DNA of 64,000 bases. Source: Sphaerisporangium krabiense. Its GTDB lineage: Bacteria > Actinomycetota > Actinomycetes > Streptosporangiales > Streptosporangiaceae. Positions 27,731-35,250 of the stretch are shown here, piece after piece. Numbering within the stretch: position 1 is the stretch's first letter; each line of letters opens with the position of its first letter. The stretch lies in NCBI RefSeq assembly GCF_014200435.1, contig NZ_JACHBR010000002.1, forward strand, positions 52,501-116,500. The letters are read 5' to 3'. The translations under genes and the position numbers were made by a program. The notes below the pieces were generated by a model that was not told where the DNA came from, searched no databases, and saw only the letters and a list, made by a program, of their open reading frames with translations.

Positions 27731-28753
27731 TCAGTTGCTGCCGTCCCGGCGGGCGAACCTGTTGAAGATGCGCTCCCCGGCGTTGACGGCGCCCTCCGCG
27801 ACGTCGCGCAGCACGCCGATGAACGGGTCCTGGGACTGCGCCCACGACTCGCGGTAGGAGCGCGCGGCGGCCTTGACCTCTTCGGAGATGCTGGCGTTGG
27901 CGTCGTCCTCGCGGCGCGGGTAGTTGCCGGAGAGGATCGCCTCGTACTCGCCGCCGCGCCGCCAGCGGTCCAGCTCGGCCACGCGGATCACCGCGAACGG
28001 GTGGGTGGTGCCGAGCAGGTTGAGCACCTTGAGCAGGCCGTCGCGCACGTCACCGGCGGTGTCGTACTCGCGGGCCTGGTCGAGGAACGCCTCGATGTTC
28101 ATCTCGTGCAGGCGCGAGCCGCCGGCCAGCTTCATCAGGGCGCGCATGCCCGCCTCGGGGTCCTGGCCGCAGAGCAGACCGCCACGGTCGGCGGAGAGCT
28201 CGGCCTTGCGGTGCCATTCCTCCAGGGCGGTGACGATGATGCGCAGCCCGATGTAGCCGAGCGGGATCCACGCCACGCGGGTGGCGAGCCGCGTGAGGAT
28301 CGCCAGCATCGTGCCGTAGACGGCGTGCCCGGACAGGATGTGCGAGGTCTCGTGCCCGACGACGAAGCGCAGCTCCTCTTCGTCCATGAGGTCGAGCAGG
28401 CCCGTGTTGATCACGATGAACGGGTCGTCGAAGCCGATCGCCATCGCGTTCGGCTTGGGGTCCTGCTGGACGTAGATCTCCGGGATCCGGTGCAGGTCCA
28501 GGAGGTAGGCGCTGTCGCGTCCCATGTCGTACAGGGCGCGGAACTGGGTCTCGCTGGCGCGCACGGAGGAGGCGAGGAACATCAGCCGCAGGCGACGCTC
28601 GCTGAACAGGCCGGACATGCGCTTGAGCACGGAGTCGAAGCCGGACAGGGAGCGCATCGCGACCAGGGCCGAACGGTCGGCCGGATGTTCGTATGCCCGC
28701 GAACTGATGCCGGGCAGTTGTACGCGGTTGCGATCCGGGGTGGTGGTGGTCAT
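27731..28753 (-). CDS. M48 family zinc metalloprotease
   Basis: The 340-residue peptidase has the HETSH motif (H134, E135, H138) and a downstream zinc ligand in KAELSADR (E185), the M48/HtpX arrangement. Hydrophobic stretches around 145-175 may associate with the membrane; there is no N-terminal signal peptide. The start is ATG 28753, with ATG 28762 three codons earlier as alternative. The frame stays open far upstream but the extra segment has no similarity to the family. It is convergent with the kinase gene and divergent from nadD, with 144 bp between starts. Likely a membrane or cytoplasmic quality-control protease. Confidence 0.88.
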   Translation of the reverse strand: MTTTTPDRNRVQLPGISSRAYEHPADRSALVAMRSLSGFDSVLKRMSGLFSERRLRLMFLASSVRASETQFRALYDMGRDSAYLLDLHRIPEIYVQQDPKPNAMAIGFDDPFIVINTGLLDLMDEEELRFVVGHETSHILSGHAVYGTMLAILTRLATRVAWIPLGYIGLRIIVTALEEWHRKAELSADRGGLLCGQDPEAGMRALMKLAGGSRLHEMNIEAFLDQAREYDTAGDVRDGLLKVLNLLGTTHPFAVIRVAELDRWRRGGEYEAILSGNYPRREDDANASISEEVKAAARSYRESWAQSQDPFIGVLRDVAEGAVNAGERIFNRFARRDGSN

Positions 28754-28897
28754 GGTCGGCATGCTACGTCCGGCCGCCTGCCCGCGCGCGGCGTTGACGA
28801 ACGCCTTTCGCCCGCGCGGATCGGCGGATCGCGACGCGGGCGTCAGGGCCGGGGGCGGCCTCATGGGCCCGCCGGCGCGCGCGTTAGGGTCCCTCGC

Positions 28898-29509
28898 ATG
28901 AGAAACGGGGCTCCCATCAGGCGGCTCGGCGTCATGGGCGGGACGTTCGACCCGATCCATCACGGCCACCTGGTCGCGGCCAGCGAGGTCGCCCACCACT
29001 TCGACCTCGACGAGGTGGTGTTCGTGCCCACCGGGCAGCCGTGGCAGAAGGCGGACAAGACCGTCTCCGCCGTGGAGGACCGCTACCTGATGACGGTGAT
29101 CGCCACCGCCTCCAACCCGAGGTTCTCGGTCAGCCGGGTGGACGTCGACCGCCCGGGACCGACCTACACGATCGACACCCTGCGCGAGATCGCCGCCATC
29201 TACGGGCCGGACGTCGAGCTGTACTTCATCACCGGCGCGGACGCCCTGGCGCAGATCCTGAGCTGGCGCGACGTCGACGAGCTCTTCACCATGGCCCATT
29301 TCGTCGGCTGCACCCGCCCGGGACACGTCCTGCACGACCCCGGCCTCCCCAAGGGAAAGGTCAGCCTCATCGAGATCCCCGCGCTTGCGATCTCCTCCTC
29401 GGAGTGCCGTCAGCGCGTCGCCGCCGGCGAGCCCATCTGGTACCTCGTCCCCGACGGAATCGTCCAGTACATCAACAAACGCGGCCTCTACCGCGACCCG
29501 GAGCACTGA
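28898..29509 (+). CDS. nadD: nicotinate-nucleotide adenylyltransferase
   Basis: NadD adenylates nicotinate mononucleotide to deamido-NAD. The 203-residue product has the nucleotidyltransferase signature [12 protein letters not shown] (HxGH) near residues 14-25, PTGQPWQK near 47-54, and the C-terminal [10 protein letters not shown] (ISSTxIR equivalent) near 168-177. ATG 28898 is chosen; ATG 28934 is an internal alternative too close to the active-site motif. In mycobacteria nadD is followed directly by rsfS and the gpgP-type phosphatase. Here two unrelated genes intervene. Confidence 0.95.
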   Translation: MRNGAPIRRLGVMGGTFDPIHHGHLVAASEVAHHFDLDEVVFVPTGQPWQKADKTVSAVEDRYLMTVIATASNPRFSVSRVDVDRPGPTYTIDTLREIAAIYGPDVELYFITGADALAQILSWRDVDELFTMAHFVGCTRPGHVLHDPGLPKGKVSLIEIPALAISSSECRQRVAAGEPIWYLVPDGIVQYINKRGLYRDPEH

Positions 29510-29541
29510 CCCTTGATGGGGAAACGCAGCGATAAGTCTCC

Positions 29542-30120
29542 TCAGTACAGGTTCGGGGGATTGCCCTTGGTCTCGATGACCCGCCGGGTCTGGCCCTCCC
29601 ACTTCGAGATGAGATCGCGCCATTCGGGGGAGTGTAAATAGTCGTCCACCGGCGTGGACGCGTCGAACTCCGGCATATAGGTACCGATCACGCCCTTGTC
29701 CAGCACGCCGTCGACGATCACGCCCGACTCCCGCAGGATCAGGATGGGCAGGCCGAGCTGGAAGGCCATCGCCGGCTCGATGTGGGACCACGGGCTCGTG
29801 AGCCATTGGCCGGTGATGGGGCGGGGCGGACGGTCCGGCAGGTCCGTCAGGTGGTTCACGACGGCCCGCTCGATGTAGGTGCGGCGGAACGCTACGGTGA
29901 TCATGCCGTTCGACTCCAGCATCAAACGGCGGATCGCTTTCAGGGGAGCGTCCATGTCGTAATCGGTCACGCCCAAAGTGCGCGGCGCGAAACCCCGGTC
30001 GTCGAGATACGCGCGGAGCGCCTCGATGAACTCTTCCTGCCGGGAGTTGCAAGGGTTCGGATGGCTCAGAAAGACGGAGATCTTGAACCTGGGCCGGGAG
30101 GCTGACCACCTGCTGGGCAC
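29542..30120 (-). CDS. TIR / nucleoside 2-deoxyribosyltransferase-like protein (putative)
   Basis: This stand-alone 192-residue protein has no membrane segment. The order resembles the TIR/deoxyribosyltransferase-like alpha/beta fold. Strand 1 KISVFLSH (13-20) is followed by helix EEFIEALRAYLDDRG (29-43), strand GFAPRTLGV, helix PLKAIRRLMLESNGMITV (59-76), and a WSHIEPAMAFQLGLPILIL segment (111-129). In that segment E115 occupies the position of the catalytic glutamate in NAD- or nucleoside-cleaving relatives. The family assignment is pattern-based only. GTG 30120 is the likely start. It is inserted, on the opposite strand, between nadD and the arginase-like gene, and NAD metabolism is the obvious theme. 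It could instead be an ordinary actinobacterial hypothetical. Confidence 0.45.
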   Translation of the reverse strand: MPSRWSASRPRFKISVFLSHPNPCNSRQEEFIEALRAYLDDRGFAPRTLGVTDYDMDAPLKAIRRLMLESNGMITVAFRRTYIERAVVNHLTDLPDRPPRPITGQWLTSPWSHIEPAMAFQLGLPILILRESGVIVDGVLDKGVIGTYMPEFDASTPVDDYLHSPEWRDLISKWEGQTRRVIETKGNPPNLY

Positions 30121-30191
30121 GGGGGCAGGCTACCGCGATCCGCCGCGATAAACCTGCTGACATGACGATGCCATTCTCCTATCGTCGCCCC

Positions 30192-30998
30192 ATGACGACG
30201 GTCTTAAGCGTGCCGCAATGGCAGGGATCCGGGGCCGAGGGGGCGCCGCGGCTGGCAGAGGGCGCGCGGCGCGCCGCGGAGCTGCTTCCGGACGGGGCGC
30301 GGGTGACGGTGCCGGTGCTGGAGGCGGCCGGGGAGCACCGGGACGGGGTGCGGGCGCTCGACGTGCTCGTGGAGAACCTGCGGCTGACCCGGAAGGCCCT
30401 GGACGGGATCGACGACGTGGTGGTCACCGTCGGCGGCGACTGCGGCGTGGACCTGGCGCCGATCGCCGCCGCGCGCGCCCGGTACGGCGACGAGCTCACG
30501 GTGCTGTGGATCGACGCCCACCCCGATCTCTACCTGCCGCACACCGTCCCGACCGGCGCCTTCCACGGGATGATCCTGCGCACCCTGCTCGGGGAGGGGC
30601 CCGCCGAACTGGTCCCCGCGCGCCCGCTGGCGCCCGAGCAGGTGATCATCGCGGGCCTGCGGGCGGGAGACCCCGTCGAGCGCGAGTACCTCGGCAGAGC
30701 GCCCGTCCGGACCTACGGCGTGGCCGAGCTGGACAAGGCGGTCGACGGACTCAGCGGGCCGGTGTACGTGCACATCGACCTGGACGTGCTGGACCCGCAG
30801 TCGTTCCGCTCCGTCTGCTACCCCGAACCGGACGGGATCGTCCCCGAGGCGCTGGCCGAGGCGGTGGCGCGGCTCGATCACGTCGTCGGGGCCGCCATCA
30901 CCGAGCACGCGCCGCCCGACGGGCCGGCCGACCCCGGCGAGGCCGAGGTGATCCGCCGGATCGCGGCGGCGCTGCCGGTGTGGAACGGCGGCCGGTGA
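30192..30998 (+). CDS. arginase / agmatinase family ureohydrolase
   Basis: This 268-residue enzyme of the dimanganese ureohydrolase family shows DAHPD (D108, H110, D112) and DLDVLDP (D196, D198). The first metal motif, normally GGDHS, reads GGDCGVD with C84 in place of the manganese-binding histidine. This substitution is recurrent in actinobacterial members, so the enzyme may use a different metal set or substrate (arginine, agmatine or another guanidino compound). ATG 30192 gives a compact N-terminus; ATGs at 30162 and 30168 are in-frame alternatives. It is inserted between nadD and rsfS. Confidence 0.8.
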   Translation: MTTVLSVPQWQGSGAEGAPRLAEGARRAAELLPDGARVTVPVLEAAGEHRDGVRALDVLVENLRLTRKALDGIDDVVVTVGGDCGVDLAPIAAARARYGDELTVLWIDAHPDLYLPHTVPTGAFHGMILRTLLGEGPAELVPARPLAPEQVIIAGLRAGDPVEREYLGRAPVRTYGVAELDKAVDGLSGPVYVHIDLDVLDPQSFRSVCYPEPDGIVPEALAEAVARLDHVVGAAITEHAPPDGPADPGEAEVIRRIAAALPVWNGGR

Positions 30999-31107
30999 AC
31001 GTCGAAGTGGTAAATGCCAGCGGGCCGTTGGGCCAAGCCACGCGGGAATCGCTAGATTGGATTGTACCGTCGAGGCCAGAATCCGCACCGGAGGAACAAC
31101 CCACATC

Positions 31108-31515
31108 GTGACAGCATCTGAGAGATCGCTCCAGCTCGTGGCCCTCGCGGCCGAGGCCGCGGCCGAGAAGCTGGCCGACGACATCATCGCCTACGACGTG
31201 AGCGAGCAGCTGGTCATCACCGACGCCTTCCTGCTCTGCTCCGCCTCCAACGACCGGCAGGTCCGCGCCATCGTCGACGAGATCGAGGAAAGGCTGCGAA
31301 TCGAGGCCCACGCCAAGCCGGTGCGGCGCGAGGGGGAGCGGGAGGGACGCTGGGTGCTGCTGGACTTCCTCGACATCGTGGTCCACGTCCAGCACGAGGA
31401 AGACCGCACCTTCTACGCCCTGGAGCGCCTCTGGAAGGATTGCCCCGCCATCGCCCTCCCGGACAGCGTCACGCGGGTGGCTGCCCAGCGGTCACGCGGG
31501 ACGGCAGGTGAGTGA
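31108..31515 (+). CDS. rsfS: ribosomal silencing factor RsfS
   Basis: RsfS binds L14 and blocks subunit joining during starvation. The 135-residue DUF143/Iojap product shows LADDIIAYDVSEQLVITDAFLLCSASNDRQV (in family position 24-54) and a GRWVLLDFLDIVVHVQ segment. GTG 31108 follows GGAGGA by 12 nt; the upstream open frame is leader. It overlaps the next gene by 8 nt, the conserved rsfS-phosphatase pair of actinobacteria. Confidence 0.95.
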   Translation: MTASERSLQLVALAAEAAAEKLADDIIAYDVSEQLVITDAFLLCSASNDRQVRAIVDEIEERLRIEAHAKPVRREGEREGRWVLLDFLDIVVHVQHEEDRTFYALERLWKDCPAIALPDSVTRVAAQRSRGTAGE

Positions 31516-32164
31516 CCGGCGGGGCGCAGGCCGCCGCGTCGTCTTCTGGCGTCATGGGCAGACGCTCTGGAACGTCGAGCACCGGTTCCAGGGCCACACC
31601 GACATCCCCCTGGACGAGACCGGCCTGGCGCAGGCCGGCCGGGCCGCCGCGCTGCTCGCCGCCCTGCGCCCCTCGCTGATCGTCTCCTCCCACCTGCGGC
31701 GCGCCCAGGACACCGCGTCCGCGCTCGGCACCCTCGCCGGGCTGGACGTCAAGGTCGACAAGGATCTGCGCGAGCGCGGCGGCGGCGAATGGGAGGGCCT
31801 GACCCGCACCGAGATCGCCGCCGGGTGGCCCGCCGAGTACGCCGCCTGGGAGGCCCCGGGCGGCGAGGCGGTGAGCGAGGTCGCCGACCGGGTCGTGGGC
31901 GCCACCCGCCGCTGGCTCGCGCACCTGGAGGACGGCGGCCTCATGGTCGTCGCCTCGCACGGCGCCGCGATCCGCCTCGGCCTCGCCCGCCTGCTCGGCC
32001 TGCCCGAGGGGCTCTGGTCGATCCTCGGCGGCCTCGGCAACTGCGCCTGGTCGGTCGTCCACGAGGGCAACAGCGGCTGGCGCCTCCTCGAGCACAACGC
32101 CGGAACGCTTCCGGAGCCGGTCAACAGCGACGACCGCCCCGAATCCGCCCCCATCGCGACCTGA
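31508..32164 (+). CDS. histidine phosphatase family protein, probable glucosyl-3-phosphoglycerate phosphatase
   Basis: This 218-residue phosphoglycerate-mutase-fold phosphatase has the catalytic RHGQT motif (R15, H16, G17), a basic RRAQDTAS segment, ERGGGEWEG with the acid Glu, and SHGAAIRLG with the second catalytic His near residue 157. It overlaps rsfS by 8 nt. In mycobacteria the gene in this position (nadD-rsfS-gpgP) dephosphorylates glucosyl-3-phosphoglycerate in methylglucose lipopolysaccharide synthesis. That role is inferred from synteny; a generic phosphatase cannot be excluded. A strong hairpin follows. Confidence 0.88.
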   Translation: MSDRRGAGRRVVFWRHGQTLWNVEHRFQGHTDIPLDETGLAQAGRAAALLAALRPSLIVSSHLRRAQDTASALGTLAGLDVKVDKDLRERGGGEWEGLTRTEIAAGWPAEYAAWEAPGGEAVSEVADRVVGATRRWLAHLEDGGLMVVASHGAAIRLGLARLLGLPEGLWSILGGLGNCAWSVVHEGNSGWRLLEHNAGTLPEPVNSDDRPESAPIAT

Positions 32165-32179
32165 CCCCCGCACGTCGAC

Positions 32180-32208
32180 AGGCCCGGCGCGGACTCCGCG
32201 CCGGGCCT
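32180..32208 (+). terminator. intrinsic-type terminator after the phosphatase gene
   Basis: A 12-13 bp GC-rich perfect stem (32180-32192 with 32196-32208) with a 3-nt loop ACT is followed by TCGTC, 16 nt after the stop codon. Confidence 0.8.
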
Positions 32209-32348
32209 TCGTCATGCGCCCGCCGGGGTTCGCACCGGCCCCGGGTCGGCGACCGGCCGTGACGGACGGGGGCATGGCGCGGATTACGATGACAATGTGT
32301 GGCCGGCCACATGTTCCATCGGGCCGGCAGGCACCCAGGGGGTGCGAA

Positions 32349-33272
32349 ATGACCATCTTCTATGTGATCCTCGTGGTCCTGATTCTGGGCACGGCGTTGC
32401 TGGCGACGGGCGTGCGCGTGGTCCGGCAGTTCGAACGGGGCATCGTCTTCCGCTTCGGTCGCGTGCGACCGGCGATCCGCGGACCCGGGCTCGCGCTGCT
32501 CGTGCCGGTCGCCGACCGCCTGGAGAAGGTCAACCTGCAGATCATCACGCTGCCGGTGCCCGGCCAGGACGGCATCACGCGCGACAACGTGACGGTTCGC
32601 GTGGACGCCGTCGTCTACTTCAACGTCGTCGACCCGATGCGGGTGACCATCGACGTGCAGGACTACATGTCCGCCATCGGCCAGGTCGCGCAGACCTCGC
32701 TGCGGTCGATCATCGGCAAGAGCGACCTGGACGACCTCCTGTCCAACCGGGAGCAGCTCAACCAGGGCCTGGAACTGATGATCGACAGTCCGGCGCTGGG
32801 CTGGGGGGTGCACATCGACCGCGTGGAGATCAAGGACGTGGCGCTGCCGGAGTCGATGAAACGGTCGATCGCCCGCCAGGCCGAGGCCGAGCGGGAGCGG
32901 CGGGCCCGCGTCATCACCGCCGACGGCGAACTGCAGGCCTCCACCAAGCTGAGCCAGGCCGCGGAGGCGATGACACGGCACCCGGCCGCGCTGGAGCTTC
33001 GCCTGCTCCAGACCGTGGTCGAGGTCGCCGCGGAGAAGAACTCGACGCTCGTGCTGCCCTTCCCGGTGGAGTTGCTCAGGTTCCTGGAGAGAGCCGCGCC
33101 CGCTGACGAGGCCGGCCGGTCCGCCGGAGCCCGGCCCTCCGACACCGCGCCCGCCCCGGACGACGGGCCCTCGATCTCGATCACGCCGAGCATCCCGGAC
33201 GCCCGCCGATCCGAGGAGTCCACGCCCGTCACCGGACACCCCGCCGCTAGGTCACCAGGCCCGTGTTCGTGA
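32349..33272 (+). CDS. SPFH/Band 7 (slipin-type) membrane protein
   Basis: The 307-residue protein has an N-terminal membrane helix (1-20), then a stomatin/prohibitin domain (about 22-190: VRVVRQFERGIVFRFGRV, GPGLALLVPVADRLEKVNL, the DGITRDNVTVRVDAVVYF core). A coiled-coil-prone segment RQAEAERERRARVITADGE (about 178-196) follows, typical of slipins. The last 60 residues are Pro/Ser/Asp-rich and disordered. ATG 32349 starts just before the helix; the open frame upstream is non-conserved. Slipins scaffold membrane microdomains. No NfeD partner gene is adjacent. Confidence 0.88.
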   Translation: MTIFYVILVVLILGTALLATGVRVVRQFERGIVFRFGRVRPAIRGPGLALLVPVADRLEKVNLQIITLPVPGQDGITRDNVTVRVDAVVYFNVVDPMRVTIDVQDYMSAIGQVAQTSLRSIIGKSDLDDLLSNREQLNQGLELMIDSPALGWGVHIDRVEIKDVALPESMKRSIARQAEAERERRARVITADGELQASTKLSQAAEAMTRHPAALELRLLQTVVEVAAEKNSTLVLPFPVELLRFLERAAPADEAGRSAGARPSDTAPAPDDGPSISITPSIPDARRSEESTPVTGHPAARSPGPCS

Positions 33273-33728
33273 ACCGGCCCCAGAACCACTGCGTGCCGCC
33301 GCGGCGCACTAGCAGTCCTCGGCACTTGGGATACGGCCGCCGTCCTGGAATCGGGCCTCGCTGCGCTCGGGCTGTGTTCATGAGAGGCTGCCGCGCCGGG
33401 GTTCCTCGTGCTCCCGTCGCACTTCCCGAGCACGCGGGGCCAAGCGTTGAGACTGGAGGTCGTGTAGGGGGTGGTGCCGAGGGGATGGTCACCTCCAGCG
33501 GGTGCTGTGCTTGTGGTTTGGATGTGTCCCCCGTCTGGATGTGTGCCCCGTCTCGGGGGGCGCGCTGTTGATGGGTGGGATCGCGGCGCTCGGCCACGAC
33601 GGGGCGGCACGGGCGGGGTCCACACACCTGAGCCGACACGACCTTGTCCATGAGAGCGCTCGCGGTCTGGGGGTGAGCCGTGAGTTACGGCGCCCGTGGT
33701 GAAGGGCCTCGCTGCGCTCGGGCTGTGT
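33273..33728. other. gene-poor interval with 36-bp direct repeats
   Basis: No credible intact gene is present. On the minus strand a short frame ends TQWFWGRFTNTGLVT at about 33247-33300, overlapping the SPFH stop; it might be the end of a decayed gene, but I cannot place it. The interval carries both copies of a perfect 36-bp direct repeat. It marks the transition from core to accessory DNA. Confidence 0.5.
33353..33388 (+). repeat. 36-bp dispersed repeat, copy A
   Basis: Identical over 36 bp to 33704-33739 in direct orientation, 351 bp away. The core is CTCGGGCTGTGTTCAT. A third, inverted relative lies at 34805-34833. Confidence 0.95.
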
Positions 33729-33739
33729 TCATGAGAGGC
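33704..33739 (+). repeat. 36-bp dispersed repeat, copy B
   Basis: Exact second copy of the 33353-33388 repeat. It overlaps the last codons of the RsbW-like ATPase gene (minus strand, stop at 33729), so the repeat supplies that gene's C-terminal end. Confidence 0.95.
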
Positions 33740-34190
33740 CGCCGGGCTTCACTCTCGCTTGCGGGTCCTGAGCTGATCGGGGGAGGGGGATCACGGGCAA
33801 CGCCCACCGCGCCCACACGACCTTGCCAGGCCGATCGGCGAGGAAGACGACCCCGGACTCCGTCGCCAGAGCGGCCACGATGGAGAGTCCACGGCCGTGG
33901 ACCGCTCGCGGTCCTGGGGTGAGACGGCGAGGCCGGCCGTCCCCGTGATCGGTGACACGGACCCAGAGCTCATCGGCCGTTCGCCACAGCGCGAGCTGTA
34001 CCGGGGGCGCGCCATGGGAGATCGCGTCGGCGAGCGTCTCCGCCACCACCAGCACGACGTCGTCAGCTATGTCCGCGAGACTCCAGGAGGTGAGGGTCGC
34101 CCGCACCTGGTGCCGTGTTTCGCCTATCTCCGCAGGGTCGTACGGCACCTCCCACGTGGCCACTTCCACCCTGCCAGGGATGGTGATCAC
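33729..34190 (-). CDS. RsbW/anti-sigma-like GHKL ATP-binding protein
   Basis: This 153-residue HATPase_c protein is of the type used as anti-sigma kinases or soluble regulators in actinobacteria. It shows the N-box ETLADAISHG (51-60), the G1 box DHGDGRPR near 92-99 and the G2 region GRGLSIVAAL near 111-120. The N-box asparagine that coordinates Mg2+ is aspartate here (D55), so ATP binding may be weakened. GTG 34190 is chosen because AGGAGGT lies 5 nt upstream, a very strong ribosome site. The frame happens to run on upstream because of a frameshift in the preceding gene, which does not indicate a fusion. Confidence 0.8.
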   Translation of the reverse strand: MITIPGRVEVATWEVPYDPAEIGETRHQVRATLTSWSLADIADDVVLVVAETLADAISHGAPPVQLALWRTADELWVRVTDHGDGRPRRLTPGPRAVHGRGLSIVAALATESGVVFLADRPGKVVWARWALPVIPLPRSAQDPQARVKPGGLS

Positions 34191-34228
34191 GGCACCTCCT
34201 CCGAGGCCGCCGCGCTCTTCGCGGCCGT

Positions 34229-34568
34229 TCACGCCACTCTCCGCTGCCGGGGGGCCTCCGGGGGCATGATCTTCGCCTCCACCGCCCGCATCCGCTCGCG
34301 CAGTTCTTCGACTCTCCGGGCTTCCTCGATCCACGGCTCCGCGTGCGAGACCGCGATGGCGTAGAACCGGCGGCTCCAGCCCGTACATCACGTGCCATGC
34401 GGGCTCCATCTGGTCGAGCAGGTCGGCCGCCGCCTTCTTGTCCTGGTCCCAGAGCCGGAGGCGGACCTCGGTGACGAGAGCACCTGGTGCGTGCCCAGGT
34501 TGCTTCTGCACCTCATCCGTGCCGCGGACCTCGTACGGCACCGCGAGATCGACGAGGGGATAGGTCAC
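34229..34568 (-). pseudogene. frameshifted small gene preceding the RsbW-like gene
   Basis: The frame from GTG 34568 encodes TYPLVDLAVPYEVRGTDEV and continues to AAADLLDQMEPAWHVMYGL. It then loses sense near 34374-34378. One base over, a second frame continues with RFYAIAVSHAEPWIEEAR, a heptad-like RRVEELRERMRAVEAKIMP segment, and a natural TGA at 34229-34231. An extra G in the CTGGAGC context explains this. A second, compensated disturbance (QPGHAPGA where QPGTHQV is expected) is visible near residue 27. I recall intact relatives from actinobacterial anti-sigma-like loci, but cannot check them. Either a pseudogene or a sequencing error. Confidence 0.55.
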
Positions 34569-34703
34569 GCCTTGAAGACGCTCCAGCGGATGCCCGTGAC
34601 CACTCCGAGGGGACGGCGCATGGCGGGTGAAGTGTTCGCCGCTCTGCCGGACAAGGCCAGGGGTCTGCCAGCCGCCCGGGAGTTGCGCAAGCTCACGGCA
34701 TAG
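34557..34703 (+). pseudogene. 3' remnant of a helix-turn-helix (XRE-type) regulator gene
   Basis: The plus-strand frame ending at the 34701 stop reads ...HALKTLQRMPVTTPRG, then RRMAGEVFAALPDKARGLPA and ARELRKLTA. This resembles the conserved C-terminus of actinobacterial XRE-type regulators with TPR-like tails. No HTH domain or start lies upstream; that DNA is occupied by the minus-strand frameshifted gene. I interpret it as a truncated leftover of about 48 codons. Confidence 0.45.
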
Positions 34704-34804
34704 GCGCTCCGAACCGAGCCGAGACTTGTCTACGCCGTCGGCCGCCTCCCCGGGTCTACCAGCGCACCTGGGCGGCAGGCGTCCGCCGAGTGGGGGTGAA
34801 CTCC

Positions 34805-34833
34805 CTAATGAACACAGCCCGAGCGAAGCGAGG
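34805..34833 (-). repeat. dispersed repeat, copy C (inverted, 27 of 29 matching)
   Basis: The reverse complement of this segment matches the 36-bp repeats at 33353 and 33704 over 29 bp with two mismatches. It lies between the regulator remnant and the PadR promoter. The three copies bracket the degraded region. Confidence 0.85.
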
Positions 34834-34881
34834 ACCGTTTCCCGGGCGGCGGTGGCGGGGCGCTGTCAAAGGTCGTGGGGG

Positions 34882-34917
34882 TTGACCAAGACGGACCCCT
34901 ATGTAAAAGTTTTACGT
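34882..34917 (+). promoter_or_regulatory. promoter and palindromic operator of the PadR-type gene
   Basis: TTGACC at 34882-34887 is a -35 candidate. The perfect inverted repeat GTAAAA-G-TTTTAC at 34903-34915 covers the -10 region (TAAAAG, 16-bp spacer). Transcription would begin at or next to the ATG at 34918, giving a leaderless mRNA. PadR proteins often bind such ATGTA(A)-type palindromes in their own promoter, so autorepression is likely (inference). Confidence 0.6.
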
Positions 34918-35250
34918 ATGCCTCCGCAGATGACAGTGGCCGTGGTGACGTTGCTCAGGGTGTTTCTCGAGGACCCGGGTGAGGAGCGTTACGGCTATGA
35001 CCTCATGAAAGAGACCGGGTTTCCGAGTGGGAAGATCTATCCGCTGCTGGCCAGGTTGCGCGGGGCCGGGTGGCTGGTGGTGGTCGAAGAGGACATCGAT
35101 CCGGCCGTGGCGGGGCGGCCGGCGCGGCGCGGGTATCGGCTGACCGACGAGGGGATCCAGGTCGCGCGGCTGGAGCTCGCGAAGCTCAGCGAGCGGCTGC
35201 GGCCGTCCTCGTCCCTCGGTGCCCTGCGACCGGAGCAGGGGCTGCGGTGA
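34918..35250 (+). CDS. PadR-family transcriptional regulator
   Basis: The 110-residue winged-helix protein has the PadR core: EERYGYDLMKETGFPSGKIYPLLARLRGAGWL (20-52 region), then EEDIDPAVAGRPARRGYRLTDEG as the wing and start of the dimerisation helix. ATG 34918 is the start; codons upstream fall in the promoter. It overlaps the next gene by GTGA, so the regulator and the membrane TPR protein are co-translated. It probably controls its own three-gene operon through the palindrome at its start. Confidence 0.88.
   Translation: MPPQMTVAVVTLLRVFLEDPGEERYGYDLMKETGFPSGKIYPLLARLRGAGWLVVVEEDIDPAVAGRPARRGYRLTDEGIQVARLELAKLSERLRPSSSLGALRPEQGLR

Noticed and set aside
27731-30163. An 810-residue minus-strand open frame
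   Set aside because: The M48 protease is complete from 28753. The upstream part overlaps nadD and the TIR-like gene in the wrong frame.
33263-33702. Small plus- and minus-strand frames between SPFH and the RsbW-like gene
   Set aside because: They lack ribosome sites, overlap each other and contain the 36-bp repeats; no family resemblance was seen.
33353-33739. CRISPR-like or att-site pair
   Set aside because: Only two exact direct copies 351 bp apart with no regular spacers, and no recombinase or Cas gene is present.
33729-34568. A single 279-residue fusion protein on the minus strand
   Set aside because: A perfect AGGAGGT ribosome site and GTG at 34190 start the ATPase domain. The upstream part makes sense only after a one-base frame change and ends at its own stop, so the fusion is a frameshift artefact.
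34392-34703. An intact 103-residue plus-strand gene
   Set aside because: Only the last ~48 codons resemble a regulator C-terminus. The first half is the antisense of the frameshifted gene, and no ribosome site precedes it.
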